Shown here: positions 7,897 to 17,167 of the stretch, in pieces
Layout of the letters: every line of letters starts with the position of its first letter
Numbering within the stretch: the first letter of the stretch is position 1
Assembly: GCF_022374935.2 (NCBI RefSeq)
Contig: NZ_CP092430.2
Coordinates: 3,968,001-4,032,000 of the forward strand
Reading direction: 5' to 3'
Origin: Mycolicibacter virginiensis
Lineage (GTDB): Bacteria; Actinomycetota; Actinomycetes; Mycobacteriales; Mycobacteriaceae
DNA: 64,000 bases
Program-made: the position numbers and the translations under genes
Notes under the pieces: generated by a model
Told to the model about the DNA's origin: nothing
What the model saw: the letters and a program-made list of their open reading frames with translations, nothing else
Database searches by the model: none

Positions 7897-9365
7897 TGGC
7901 GCATCCGCTGAGCCGGCGCATCGCCGAGGTGCTCGATCTGGCGCCAGAGGCACCGGCATTGCAGTACGACGGCCGGTGGTCGTCGTGGTCGCAACTCGGA
8001 GCCCTGGCGCAGCGCATCGCGGACCTGACGCCGTCCGGTGGGCGGGTCGGGATCGTGCTGCGCAACCGCCCCCCGCAGGTAGCCGCCTTGCTCGGCGTCT
8101 TGCTCGCCGGGGGCTGTGTGGTAGTGATCAATCCGTCGCGCGGCGACGACCGCACCCGCACCGAGATCGCCGCGCTGGAACTGCCGGTGATCATCGGGCA
8201 CGCCGACGATCTGGCCGCCCTGGTCACCGCGACACCGCACACCAAGGTCGTGACGATCTCCGATCTCACCGCAGGCCCGCACATCACCGTGGCCAGCGAG
8301 CCCAAGCCCGATCCCGGACGCCCCGGCGTGGCGGTGTGGATGCTGACCAGCGGAACCACCGGACCACCCAAACGCGTCGACCTGCGTTACGACATGCTGG
8401 CGCACAGCGTGATCGGCCCCGACCCCAAGCATCTCCCCACACCGGCCGAGGTGCGCCGCGGCATCGCGATCGTCAACGCGCCGCTGGTGCACATCGGAGG
8501 CGTGTACCGCGTGTTGCAGTGCATCGCCGAGGCACGCCCCTTCGTGCTGCTGGAGCGATTCGAGCTGCAGCGCTGGGCCGAAGCGGTACGAACCTGCCGA
8601 CCGCGCGCGGTCTCGTTGGTGCCGGCCGCGTTGCGCGCAGTACTGCATTCCGACCTGAGCCGCGAGGATCTGGCCGGCATCCGTGCGGTCACCTCGGGGA
8701 CTGCCCCGCTGTCCGCCGACGACGCCGACGCGTTCACCGCCAAGTTCGGCATCCCGGTACTCACCTCCTACGCCGCAACCGAATTCGGCGGCGGCGTGGC
8801 CGGCTGGACCCTGGCCGACTATCAGCAGTACTGGCAGGACAAACGCGGCAGTGTCGGGCGGGCGAGCCTCGGCGCGCAACTGCGCGTCGTTGACGACGAC
8901 GGCGCACCGCTCGGCGCCGATCAGCCCGGGCTGCTCGAGGTCAAGCCCGGCCAGCTGGGGCCCGCTGCGAACTGGATGCGCACCACCGATCTGGCCCGTA
9001 TCGACGCCGACGGCTTCCTGTGGATCCTGGGCCGGGCGGATCAGGCCATCATCCGCGGCGGATTCAAGGTTTTGCCCGACGATGTGCGGGTCGCGCTGGA
9101 AGCACACCCGGCGGTCAAAGGCGCCGCCGTGGTGGGCCGTGCCGACGAGCGCCTGGGACAGACGCCGGTGGCGGCGGTCGAGCTGCGTTCTGGAGCCTTC
9201 GCCGACGCCGGGACGCTGACCGAATTTCTGCGCGGCCGGCTGGCCGGCTATGAGATTCCCACCGAGATCGCGATCGTCGACGTCATACCACGCACGCCGT
9301 CGGGCAAGGCCGACCTGGGCGCGGTTCGGGACCTGATCGGCATGTCGAGCAAGCATGCCCGCTGA
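7896..9365 (+). CDS. AMP-forming acyl-CoA ligase-like enzyme (type A)
   Basis: 489-residue ANL-superfamily adenylating enzyme. The phosphate-binding loop is LTSGTTGPPKRV (usual PKGV is PKRV). The adenine/acyl motif is SYAATEFGGG, the hinge region RTTDLARIDADGFLWILGRAD, and the C-terminal catalytic lysine sits in PRTPSGKADL. It probably activates a carboxylic acid to acyl-AMP and acyl-CoA. It shares the PKRV loop and xYxATEF motif with the ligase at 13241, so these two form one subtype. It overlaps its neighbours by 1 and 11 bp. Confidence 0.88.
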   Translation: MAHPLSRRIAEVLDLAPEAPALQYDGRWSSWSQLGALAQRIADLTPSGGRVGIVLRNRPPQVAALLGVLLAGGCVVVINPSRGDDRTRTEIAALELPVIIGHADDLAALVTATPHTKVVTISDLTAGPHITVASEPKPDPGRPGVAVWMLTSGTTGPPKRVDLRYDMLAHSVIGPDPKHLPTPAEVRRGIAIVNAPLVHIGGVYRVLQCIAEARPFVLLERFELQRWAEAVRTCRPRAVSLVPAALRAVLHSDLSREDLAGIRAVTSGTAPLSADDADAFTAKFGIPVLTSYAATEFGGGVAGWTLADYQQYWQDKRGSVGRASLGAQLRVVDDDGAPLGADQPGLLEVKPGQLGPAANWMRTTDLARIDADGFLWILGRADQAIIRGGFKVLPDDVRVALEAHPAVKGAAVVGRADERLGQTPVAAVELRSGAFADAGTLTEFLRGRLAGYEIPTEIAIVDVIPRTPSGKADLGAVRDLIGMSSKHAR

Positions 9366-10872
9366 GACCCTGCCGCAGATCCTGCGCACCCAAGCGCGGA
9401 CCCGCGGAGCCCACCCGCTGCTGATCTGCGACACCGAACGGATCAGCTACGCCGACGCCGAGCAGCGCTCCGCGGCATTGGCCCGCCGACTCGTTGCGCT
9501 GGGCGCCGGCAAAGGCAGCCACATCGGGCTGTTGTATCCCAACGGCCCAGCCTTCGTGGTCGGAATGCTCGCCGCGGGCCGGATCGGCGCGGTGGTGGTC
9601 CCATTCCCCACCCTGTCAACTGCTCCCGAGCTGCGCGACCAGCTGGCGCACAGCGACGTGCGGATCCTGCTGGCCGCCGAATCCTACCGATCGCACGACT
9701 ACCGGGCGCGGTTGACCGAAGTCCTCGGCGACGTCGATATCGATAGCGCAGCAACGCTGTTCAGCGTCCACGCGCCGCAGCTGCGCCATGTCCTGTTCGG
9801 CGCCGAACACTGGGGACCACCGGACGACCAGGACACCCTCGAAGCCATGGAAGATGATGTCGACGGCGGCGACTCACTGGCGATCATCTACACCTCCGGC
9901 TCCAGCGGCACACCCAAGGCCGCGGTGCACAGCCACGCCAGCCTGATCGGACACCAACGCAATCTCAACGCGATCCGGCAACTCACCGCCGAAGACACCC
10001 TGTTCTGCAACTCGCCGTTCTTCTGGATCGGCGGGTTCGCATTCGCGCTGCTGGCCACGATGGTGGCCGGATCGACACTGCTGTGCTCCAATGCCACCGA
10101 CCCCGCTGCCACGCTGGACCTGCTCGAAGCCGAGAAGCCCACGCTGACCAATGGTTACGTCGCCGGCATCGCAGCCCTGGCGCAGCACCCGAGCTTCGCC
10201 GGACGCGATGTGTCCACCCTGCGCCGCGGCAACCTCTACCCGATCATGGCGCCCGGCGCCCGCCCTGCCGATCCCGAGCTGCGGCACAACATGCTCGGGC
10301 TGACCGAGACCGGCGGCGTCGTACTGCTCAGCGGCGACGAGACCGACCAGCCCGAACACCGGCGCGGAAGCTTCGGCATACCGGCCCCCGGTTTCGAATG
10401 CCGCGTCGAGTCCGGCGAACTGTGGGTACGCGGCCCCTACCTGATGCAGCGCTACCACAAGCGCAGCCGGGAGGAATGTTTCGACGTTGACGGCTGGTTT
10501 CACACCGGCGATCTGGTCCGCACCGACGCCGACGGCTTTTTCTACTACCTGGGTCGACAAGACCGGGTGATCAAGACGGCAGGAGCCAATGTCTCTGCCG
10601 CCGAGGTGGAGCGAGCCATCGCCAAGGTCACCGGCGGATCGGTCGCGCATGTGTTCGCGGTGCCCGACCCGCAGCGGGGTCAGTTGGTGGCCGCGGTCAT
10701 CGTGGCCGGCGACACCGATATCGACGAGGGACAGTTACGCGCGCAGCTTGCCACCGAGCTGTCCGCCTACAAGATCCCGCGCAGGATCGCCTACGTCCGC
10801 GCCGCCCAGATCCCGCTGCTGTCCAGTGGGAAAGTCGACCTGCGGCGGCTGGCGGAGGTGCTCGATGTCTGA
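9355..10872 (+). CDS. AMP-forming acyl-CoA ligase (type B, first copy)
   Basis: 505-residue ANL adenylating enzyme. P-loop IYTSGSSGTPKAAVHSH, LGLTETGGV near the adenine site, DGWFHTGDLVRTDADGF hinge region, and catalytic lysine in LLSSGKVDLRRL. The FFWIGGFAF segment is matched in the next ligase (FFWVGGFGG), marking a paralogous pair. The start ATG lies 11 bp inside the end of the previous gene, and its stop is overlapped by the next start. It probably makes a CoA thioester of a carboxylated intermediate. The substrate is unknown. Confidence 0.88.
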   Translation: MPAETLPQILRTQARTRGAHPLLICDTERISYADAEQRSAALARRLVALGAGKGSHIGLLYPNGPAFVVGMLAAGRIGAVVVPFPTLSTAPELRDQLAHSDVRILLAAESYRSHDYRARLTEVLGDVDIDSAATLFSVHAPQLRHVLFGAEHWGPPDDQDTLEAMEDDVDGGDSLAIIYTSGSSGTPKAAVHSHASLIGHQRNLNAIRQLTAEDTLFCNSPFFWIGGFAFALLATMVAGSTLLCSNATDPAATLDLLEAEKPTLTNGYVAGIAALAQHPSFAGRDVSTLRRGNLYPIMAPGARPADPELRHNMLGLTETGGVVLLSGDETDQPEHRRGSFGIPAPGFECRVESGELWVRGPYLMQRYHKRSREECFDVDGWFHTGDLVRTDADGFFYYLGRQDRVIKTAGANVSAAEVERAIAKVTGGSVAHVFAVPDPQRGQLVAAVIVAGDTDIDEGQLRAQLATELSAYKIPRRIAYVRAAQIPLLSSGKVDLRRLAEVLDV

Positions 10873-12415
10873 GGCCCTGACCGTCGACACCGTGGTGCGT
10901 TCGCGCGCCTCCGCCGATCCAGCCAAGCCGGCGGTGATCGACCCGAACAACCGGCTCAGCTACTTAGACCTCGAGGTGTCATCACGTGAGCTGGCCGCGG
11001 TGTTCGTGCAGGCTGGTATCGGCAAGGGCAGCCGGGTGGGGCTGATCATGCCCAACGGTGTCGACTGGGTGCGCATCGCGGTCGCTGTGACCCGGATCGG
11101 GGCGGTGCTGGTGCCCCTGAGCACGCTGCTGACACCGCCGGAACTGGCCGCGCAGCTGCGTGTTGCTTCGGTGCAGTTCCTGATCAGCGTCCAGGAGTTT
11201 CGCGGCCGCCGTTACCTCGATGGCCTTCCCGAGGATCTTGCGTCACTGCAACGTATCTGGACAGCAGACCAGTTGGCCGACGCGGTCGCCGAAGCCGGAC
11301 CCACTCGAATCGTCGACGCCCTGACCGCGACCGTGACTCCCGCCGATCTGATGCTGATCATGTTCACCTCCGGCAGCAGCGGCCCACCCAAGGGGGTGCT
11401 GCATTCGCACGGCAGCGCGCTGGGCGCGGTCGCCTCCGGCCTGGCGGCCCGCTGCATCGACGTCGATACCCGGCTGTATCTGCCAATGCCCTTCTTCTGG
11501 GTCGGTGGCTTCGGTGGCGGGGTGCTCTCGGCGCTGCTGGCCGGGGCGACCTTGATCACCGAAGGGAGCCCGACCCCCGAGACCACTTTGCGCCTGTTGG
11601 AATCCGAGCGGGTCACGTTGTTCCGCGGCTGGCCGGACCAGGCCGAAGCACTGGCCCGCCACGCCGGGGCCACCGACCTGTCGGCGCTGCGGCCCGGCAG
11701 CCTGGAGGCGCTGCTGCCGCCGGGATTGCGCGCCGAGCACGGGGCACGCGCCAATCTGTTCGGAATGACCGAAGCGTTCGGGCCGTACTGTGGCTATGCC
11801 GCCGACACCGACCTGCCGCCTTCGGCGTGGGGAAGCTGCGGTAAACCCTTTGCCGGTATGGAGGTTCGGATCGTCGACGCCGATACCGGCGCTGCGGTGC
11901 CACCCGACACCGTCGGGATGATCCAGCTGCGTGGGCCGCACACGCTGCGCGGCATCTGCGGACGCACCCGCGAGGATGTCTTTACCGTCGACGGCTTCTA
12001 CCCCACGGGCGACCTGGGCCGCCTCGATCGCGATGGATTCCTGTTCTACCACGGCAGAGCCGATGAAATGTTCAAGGTCAGCGGCGCCACGGTCTATCCC
12101 AGCGAAGTCGAGAAGGCCCTGCGCAGCATCGCCGGTGTTGCGGCCGCGGTCGTCACCAACGTGCCCGACGGGGAACGCAACCGGGTGGGAGCGATGGTGG
12201 CCGGCGACGGGCTGACCATCGACGCACTGCGCAGCCGATGCCGCGATCTGTTGAGCTCGTTCAAAGTGCCGGCGGTATGGCTGGTGGTCTCCGGGCCCGA
12301 TGCCATTCCGCACGGGCCGACCGGCAAAGTGGACAAACGGCACGTACGAGACATGTTGACCGCGGGATATCCCGCCGATACAGGCGTGAACCAACAACGG
12401 AGGGAACGGATATGA
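10865..12415 (+). CDS. AMP-forming acyl-CoA ligase (type B, second copy)
   Basis: 516 residues from ATG 10865, overlapping the previous stop by 8 bp. P-loop FTSGSSGPPKGVLHSH, LFGMTEAFGPY, VDGFYPTGDLGRLDRDGFLF, and catalytic lysine in GPTGKVDKRHV. It is clearly paralogous to the preceding ligase. The last codons (QQRRERI) overlap the next ATG as ATGA and contain the GGAGGGAA ribosome-binding site of the following SDR gene. Biochemical role as for the other ligases; specificity cannot be read. Confidence 0.88.
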   Translation: MSEALTVDTVVRSRASADPAKPAVIDPNNRLSYLDLEVSSRELAAVFVQAGIGKGSRVGLIMPNGVDWVRIAVAVTRIGAVLVPLSTLLTPPELAAQLRVASVQFLISVQEFRGRRYLDGLPEDLASLQRIWTADQLADAVAEAGPTRIVDALTATVTPADLMLIMFTSGSSGPPKGVLHSHGSALGAVASGLAARCIDVDTRLYLPMPFFWVGGFGGGVLSALLAGATLITEGSPTPETTLRLLESERVTLFRGWPDQAEALARHAGATDLSALRPGSLEALLPPGLRAEHGARANLFGMTEAFGPYCGYAADTDLPPSAWGSCGKPFAGMEVRIVDADTGAAVPPDTVGMIQLRGPHTLRGICGRTREDVFTVDGFYPTGDLGRLDRDGFLFYHGRADEMFKVSGATVYPSEVEKALRSIAGVAAAVVTNVPDGERNRVGAMVAGDGLTIDALRSRCRDLLSSFKVPAVWLVVSGPDAIPHGPTGKVDKRHVRDMLTAGYPADTGVNQQRRERI

Positions 12416-13233
12416 CAGGCCGACTGGCTGGCAAGGTGGCATTCGTCACCGGAGCAGCACGGGGACAGGGACGTGCCCACGCGGTGCGGATGGCGAGCGA
12501 GGGCGCAGACATCATCGCCGTGGACGTGGCCGGGAAACTGCCCGACTGCGTGCCATACAACCCGGCAAGTCCCGAGGATCTGGCCGAAACCGTCCGACTG
12601 GTCGAGGCCACCGGCCAAAGTATCGTGTCCACGATCGTCGACACCCGCGACTACGACGGCTTGCGTGAGGCGGTCACCGACGGGGTCGCCAAACTCGGGC
12701 GCCTCGACATCATCGTCGCCAACGCCGGTGTTGCTGCCCCGCAGGCCTGGGATGCCATCTCCCCGGAGAACTTTCGCGATGTCATAGACATCAACGTGAC
12801 CGGCACCTGGAACACCGTGATGGCCGGCGCCCCGCACATCATCGCCGGGATGCGCGGCGGTTCCATCATCTTGATCAGTTCGGCCGCCGGGATCAAGATG
12901 CAGCCGTTCATGGTCCACTACACGGCCAGCAAGCATGCCGTCACCGGAATGGCCCGCGCGTTCGCCGCCGAATTGGGCAAGCACGCAATTCGGGTCAACA
13001 GCGTGCACCCCGGCCCGGTGAACACCGACATGGGAACCGGCGACATGGTCAGCGCGCTGGGCCAGGCGATGGAGACCAATCCGCAGCTTTCGCAGATGCT
13101 TACCCCGTTCCTGCCCACCTGGGTAGCCGAACCGGAGGACATCGCCGGCACCGTGTGCTGGCTGGCCAGCACCGACTCGCACCTGGTCACCGCCGCCGCG
13201 ATTCCGGTGGATCAGGGCTGCACACAGTACTGA
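12412..13233 (+). CDS. Mycofactocin-coupled-type SDR oxidoreductase
   Basis: 273-residue short-chain dehydrogenase starting MTGRLAGKVAFVTGAARGQG. The AARGQGRAHAVR segment and the insert after EGADIIAVDV are typical of actinobacterial SDRs that keep NAD bound and pass electrons to mycofactocin (family knowledge). The catalytic motif is YTASK. It probably oxidises a secondary alcohol of the pathway substrate. The ATG overlaps the upstream ligase stop, and the next ligase starts 7 bp after its TGA, so it is embedded in the operon. No mycofactocin biosynthesis genes are in the window. Confidence 0.85.
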   Translation: MTGRLAGKVAFVTGAARGQGRAHAVRMASEGADIIAVDVAGKLPDCVPYNPASPEDLAETVRLVEATGQSIVSTIVDTRDYDGLREAVTDGVAKLGRLDIIVANAGVAAPQAWDAISPENFRDVIDINVTGTWNTVMAGAPHIIAGMRGGSIILISSAAGIKMQPFMVHYTASKHAVTGMARAFAAELGKHAIRVNSVHPGPVNTDMGTGDMVSALGQAMETNPQLSQMLTPFLPTWVAEPEDIAGTVCWLASTDSHLVTAAAIPVDQGCTQY

Positions 13234-13240
13234 GCACGTC

Positions 13241-14740
13241 ATGGAACGGTTCAGCGCGGCACTGTCTGCGAGTTTGAACAGCTACGGGGCGGCACCGTGC
13301 ATCGAATTCGATCGGCACTGGTACTCCGGCGACGACGTCACCGGATACATCGCTGCTGTCGAAGATCACCTGCGGCGGGCCGGAATCGGTCCCGGCGAGC
13401 CGGTTGGACTGGTGGTGCGCAACCGAGTACCCCACGCCGCCGTCATCCTGGGGTTCATCGCCGCCGAGCGGCCGATCGTGATGATCTACTCCTACCAATC
13501 CGCGCAGGCGATCGCACGCGACATCACCGCGCTGCGCCTACCGGCGATCCTGGCAGACCGGCTGGACTGGAGCGATGTGGCGATCGAGGCTGCCGACGCC
13601 CGCGGATCCGCCGCGCTCGCGCTGTCCGATCGTCCCCTCGGCGTCGAAACCCTCACCGGACGAAGACAGCTCGACGATCACCACACCGAGCCGCAACTGG
13701 AGCGGCCCGGCCTGCACATCCTGAGCAGTGGTACCACCGGACCGCCGAAGCGCGTACCGGTCGACACATCGGCGTTGCAGCACACCGTGTTGACCATGAC
13801 GGTCGGCCGCACTCCGCTCCCCGATGATCCACCGGAATTGGTGTACTGGCCGTTCGGCAGCATCGGGGTCTGCCAACTGCTGGTCGGTCCGTACCTGCGC
13901 AAGCGGGTCGTACTGCTGGAGAAGTTCACTGTTGAAGCGTGGGTGCGGGCGGTCAAGACCTACCGGATCAGGCGGACCGGTGTGCAGCCCGCGATCCTGC
14001 GGATGCTGCTCGACGCCGACGTCGCCAAGGAGGACCTCGCGTCTTTGGAGTACTTGCCCGGGGGTTCCGGGCCGCTCGACCCACAGCTGCGTGAAGAGTT
14101 CGAGACTCGCTTCGGCATACCCCTGCTGTGGGCATACGGCGCAACCGAGTTCGCCGGATCCGTCTGCGCCTGGACACCGGAGCTGTACCGCCGCTACGGT
14201 GCGGCGAAACCGGACAGCTCCGGCAAGCCACTGCCCGGCGTGCAGGTGCGCATCATTGATCCAGCTAGCGGCGACGAGGTCGCGGTCGGTGAGCGCGGCG
14301 TGCTGCAAGCCCGGATAGCCGTGGTGCGTCCGGACTGGATTCGCACCACTGACATCGCGTCGGTGGACCCCGACGGTTTCATCACCCTGCACGGACGCGG
14401 CGACGGGGCCATCAACCGCGGCGGGTTCAAGATCCTGCCGGAGACGGTGCGTGCCGTGCTCATCACGCATCCGGCGGTTCGGGACGCCTGCGTGGTCGCC
14501 ATCCCCGATCCCCGTCTTGGCCAGGTGCCTGCCGCCGCGGTCGAACTGCGGGAAGGCTTTCCGTCACCGACCGCCGAAGAGCTCATCAGCCTGGTGCGCG
14601 AGACACTCCCCAGCCATCATGTGCCCGTTGCGGTTGCGATCGTCGATGAGTTGCCGCGCAACCCAGCGCTGAAGGTGCGTCCGGCCGACGTAGCCGCGTT
14701 GTTCCAGGCGCGAGCATCAAGAAGCCGGACCGATCCTTAA
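13241..14740 (+). CDS. AMP-forming acyl-CoA ligase-like enzyme (type A, second copy)
   Basis: 499-residue ANL enzyme, paralogue of the 7896 ligase. P-loop SSGTTGPPKRVPVD, adenine motif AYGATEFAGS, IRTTDIASVDPDGF, and a C-terminal lysine in PRNPALKVRP, where the usual SGK is ALK. It is the last gene of the plus-strand operon. Its 3' end overlaps the 3' end of the convergent P450 gene by 24 bp, so no separate terminator fits between them. The function, CoA-ester formation on an unknown acid, is inferred from the family. Confidence 0.85.
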   Translation: MERFSAALSASLNSYGAAPCIEFDRHWYSGDDVTGYIAAVEDHLRRAGIGPGEPVGLVVRNRVPHAAVILGFIAAERPIVMIYSYQSAQAIARDITALRLPAILADRLDWSDVAIEAADARGSAALALSDRPLGVETLTGRRQLDDHHTEPQLERPGLHILSSGTTGPPKRVPVDTSALQHTVLTMTVGRTPLPDDPPELVYWPFGSIGVCQLLVGPYLRKRVVLLEKFTVEAWVRAVKTYRIRRTGVQPAILRMLLDADVAKEDLASLEYLPGGSGPLDPQLREEFETRFGIPLLWAYGATEFAGSVCAWTPELYRRYGAAKPDSSGKPLPGVQVRIIDPASGDEVAVGERGVLQARIAVVRPDWIRTTDIASVDPDGFITLHGRGDGAINRGGFKILPETVRAVLITHPAVRDACVVAIPDPRLGQVPAAAVELREGFPSPTAEELISLVRETLPSHHVPVAVAIVDELPRNPALKVRPADVAALFQARASRSRTDP

Positions 14741-15895
14741 TGGCAGCGCGGGTAGCGCGCACGTCGCAGAGGGCCAGGTGATCTCTGGAACGAAACCCGG
14801 GGCGAGCTCGAAATCAGGAATACGGGCCAGCCATTCCGCGACGATAAGTCTGAGTTCCATGCGAGCCAGGTGGGAGCCGAGGCAGCGATGCGGTCCGCCG
14901 CCAAATCCCCAGTGCTTGTGGACTTTTCCGTCGAGGACCAACTCATCCCCGGAGCGCTCGTCGGTCCCGTCGCGATTGATCGCACCGAGGCAGAGGCGCA
15001 CCTGGGCGCCCGCCGGAAGTTCGACGCCGGCGACCGTGACCGGACGAGTGGTCGATCTTCCGACGACCGGTGCCGCAGGTTCGAGGCGGATCATCTCCTC
15101 GACGAAGACCGCGATGCCGTCGGCATCGTCACGCAACCCGGCACGCAACTCGGGTCGGCGGGCGAGTTCGAGCATCGTTGCGCCGATAGTTGCGGTGACG
15201 GTGTCCAGGCCTGCCAGCACGAACACCAGGGACAGCCCGATCGCCTCATTGTCGCTCAGCGCGTCCGCGCCCCGCAGAAGCTCCGAGAGCATGCCGGGGA
15301 ACGGATCCTTCCGTTGTTGTGCAACCGCTTCGGCGAGATATCCGTACAGTTCCACCGTAGGGCTCAGATCGACGCTGGAAGGGTCATTGGCAAGACTCAA
15401 GGCGATGATCGCGTCCTTCCAGGCGACGAGGCGATCTCGATCCTCGAGAGGCAGCCCGAACAGCGTCAGGAATACCTGCGAAGGATACGGGGTGGCCAGC
15501 TGCGCCATCACCTCACACCGATCACGCTGCGCGATCTCGGAGATGATCTCAGCGGCCTGCGCCTGCAACGAGGGCAGCACGGCGATCAGGGTCTGGGGAC
15601 TGAAATAGCGATGCAGCAGCTGCCGATAGCGCGTGTGCTCGGGGGGATCGAAGCCCAACGGAACCAGCGGGACCGGGCTGATCATGTCGTCGTAGGGAAT
15701 CCTCGACGAGAACACCTCCCAATTGCGCAGTGCGGCGAGAACATCTTCGCGGCGAGTCAGGTAGTACCAGCCGTCGCCGACCAGCACCGGCCCGAGATCA
15801 CGCAACGCCGCCCAACCCTCACCGCGGTCACGGGCCATGGGCAGATCGGCGTAGGCGACGTACGGCAGTTCCGGCGCTACGTGTGCATCGGTCAT
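14717..15895 (-). CDS. Cytochrome P450
   Basis: 392 residues from ATG 15895. The I-helix motif AGLDT is at 228-232, the ExxR at 267-270, and the heme-binding loop FGGGPHRCLG has its cysteine at 338. It is a soluble bacterial class that needs a ferredoxin partner. The open frame continues upstream through the neighbouring gene, but homology starts at MTDAHV. It is the last gene of the membrane-protein/AAA+/VWA unit, 14 bp after the 134-aa gene, so it is probably co-expressed with that complex. The CYP family could not be assigned. Confidence 0.92.
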   Translation of the reverse strand: MTDAHVAPELPYVAYADLPMARDRGEGWAALRDLGPVLVGDGWYYLTRREDVLAALRNWEVFSSRIPYDDMISPVPLVPLGFDPPEHTRYRQLLHRYFSPQTLIAVLPSLQAQAAEIISEIAQRDRCEVMAQLATPYPSQVFLTLFGLPLEDRDRLVAWKDAIIALSLANDPSSVDLSPTVELYGYLAEAVAQQRKDPFPGMLSELLRGADALSDNEAIGLSLVFVLAGLDTVTATIGATMLELARRPELRAGLRDDADGIAVFVEEMIRLEPAAPVVGRSTTRPVTVAGVELPAGAQVRLCLGAINRDGTDERSGDELVLDGKVHKHWGFGGGPHRCLGSHLARMELRLIVAEWLARIPDFELAPGFVPEITWPSATCALPALPLRIGPAS

Positions 15896-15909
15896 GGCCG
15901 CAGAAGTCT

Positions 15910-16314
15910 TCAACCGCCCACCGATCGTTCGGCATTCTGTTTGGCCTGGCGGCTCTCGTACCGGTCGACCAACTCCCGGAAACCGAGCCGGTGGTATTGC
16001 GGGACAGGCTGGATACCCCAGATGTCCTTGGCGGTGTCCTTGCCCTCGGCGCCCTCCGGAGGACCGAGCGGCGGATACGGATACTTGCATTCGAGGTCGT
16101 CGTCGGAGTAGCGCACCTTGAGCAGTTCGCTGCAGATCTGGGTAAGACTCAGCGTCGGGTACCCGTAGTAGACCGCCATGAACGGCAGGGTGAACGCGCC
16201 CTCGATGACGAGCGCCACCAGGCACACCAAAGTGGCGCGCTTGATCCACTTGTGCATTCGCGCGTAGTACGCGGTGGTGCCCGGCGGAAGTACGTCGGCG
16301 GCAGGTGTTTCCAT
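15910..16314 (-). CDS. Unknown single-pass membrane protein, 134 aa
   Basis: Not recognised. A basic N-terminus (HKWIKR) is followed by one hydrophobic helix at about residues 27-52, then an acidic and Pro-rich segment ([17 protein letters not shown]) and a C-terminal soluble region rich in charged residues. Two cysteines (ICSEL, LECKY) follow the helix. The start is ATG with AAGGAG 7 bp upstream. It lies 15 bp after membrane protein B and 14 bp before the P450. It is likely a subunit of the same membrane complex, by context only. Confidence 0.8.
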   Translation of the reverse strand: METPAADVLPPGTTAYYARMHKWIKRATLVCLVALVIEGAFTLPFMAVYYGYPTLSLTQICSELLKVRYSDDDLECKYPYPPLGPPEGAEGKDTAKDIWGIQPVPQYHRLGFRELVDRYESRQAKQNAERSVGG

Positions 16315-16329
16315 GGTTGCGCTCCTTGC

Positions 16330-17025
16330 TCAGTCGGAGAAGATTTCCCGGTTGACGGTGTGCAAATATGGGATCGCCAAGAACGGTGTGATGTAAAAGA
16401 TGTCGTAGAGCCACCAGCCGATCACCGGGAAGATCACCCCGGCATAGCGCACGTCGGCATACATGGTCATGTTGAAGACATAGAGAATCCAGATGAGTAC
16501 ACCCATCCAGCAGGTGACGATCATCCACTGGTGACCCCAGCGCTTCATCTGCAGAAAGCCGATCGCGGCGGCGCAGCGCATCGCGAACACCGTGAGGATC
16601 ATGCCGAAAACCATGGATTTCTCACCCGGCCCAGCGGCACCCCCGACCCACAGTTCGTTGTAGTGCCAGAAATAGCCGGCGTCGAACATGTGGCCCCAGC
16701 CGATCATTAACACCCGGTTGATCAGGGTGTGGTTGGCCACCAGGTCCAGCGACCAGCCCAGGCTGTTGAGCATGCCGTCGATCAGCACCAGGTAGCCGAT
16801 CAGGGTGACGATCATGGGCCGCACTGCCAGACCTGCACGCTGGGCCTCGCGCTGCAGCCAGACGCCGCGCAGGAAGATCGGCAAGCCGACGAAGCCCGGT
16901 ACCCACATCCCCATCAACGCTGCGCCGACGATCATCCAACGGTCGGCTCGGCGCTGGGCGGCACGCGATTGCGTCTCATGAACTTCGAGGGCGGCAAAGT
17001 CTGTCGCCGAGCCCGACCCGCTCAC
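16330..17025 (-). CDS. Polytopic membrane protein B of NorQ/NorD-linked unit
   Basis: 231 residues from GTG 17025, whose GTGA overlaps the upstream microprotein stop. About five hydrophobic segments (roughly 31-55, 68-95, 138-158, 166-188, 195-220). It is nearly identical over most of its length to the protein at 19629. Shared polar residues include H99 (ANHT), D115, H121 and E124 (MFDxGYFWHYNELW), D191 (MYADVRYAG), D208 and H222 (LHTVNRE); these could bind a metal. Function unknown. The NorQ/NorD-type genes beside it suggest a metalloenzyme subunit that needs AAA+ assisted activation. Confidence 0.85.
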   Translation of the reverse strand: MSGSGSATDFAALEVHETQSRAAQRRADRWMIVGAALMGMWVPGFVGLPIFLRGVWLQREAQRAGLAVRPMIVTLIGYLVLIDGMLNSLGWSLDLVANHTLINRVLMIGWGHMFDAGYFWHYNELWVGGAAGPGEKSMVFGMILTVFAMRCAAAIGFLQMKRWGHQWMIVTCWMGVLIWILYVFNMTMYADVRYAGVIFPVIGWWLYDIFYITPFLAIPYLHTVNREIFSD

Positions 17026-17150
17026 AGCTGCCACCAACCCCGTGCGAACGACATGTACAGCTGGATACCGAACATGATGGCCAGGTAGCCGTAGATGAAG
17101 ATCTGAAACACGATGAGGGCTCGCTTGCGGTTACGTTCTTGCTGGTCCAT
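17022..17150 (-). CDS. 42-residue single-helix membrane microprotein
   Basis: Small gene MDQQERNRKRALIVFQIFIY... ending GWWQL, 42 residues. A basic cytoplasmic start is followed by one transmembrane helix (about 12-36). ATG at 17150 has AAGGAAG 8-9 bp upstream. Its TGA overlaps the GTG of membrane protein B, so it is translationally coupled. It lies 17 bp after the NorQ-type gene. Tight packing, a ribosome-binding site and a clean helix argue that it is real. It is probably an accessory subunit, as with microproteins of other membrane oxidoreductases (analogy). Confidence 0.7.
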   Translation of the reverse strand: MDQQERNRKRALIVFQIFIYGYLAIMFGIQLYMSFARGWWQL

Positions 17151-17167
17151 ATCTGCGACTTCCTTTC

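Noticed and set aside
15896..16528. N-terminal extension of the P450 frame up to 16528
   Set aside because: It overlaps the 134-aa membrane gene and membrane protein B in another frame and shows no P450 sequence. The conserved start is ATG 15895.
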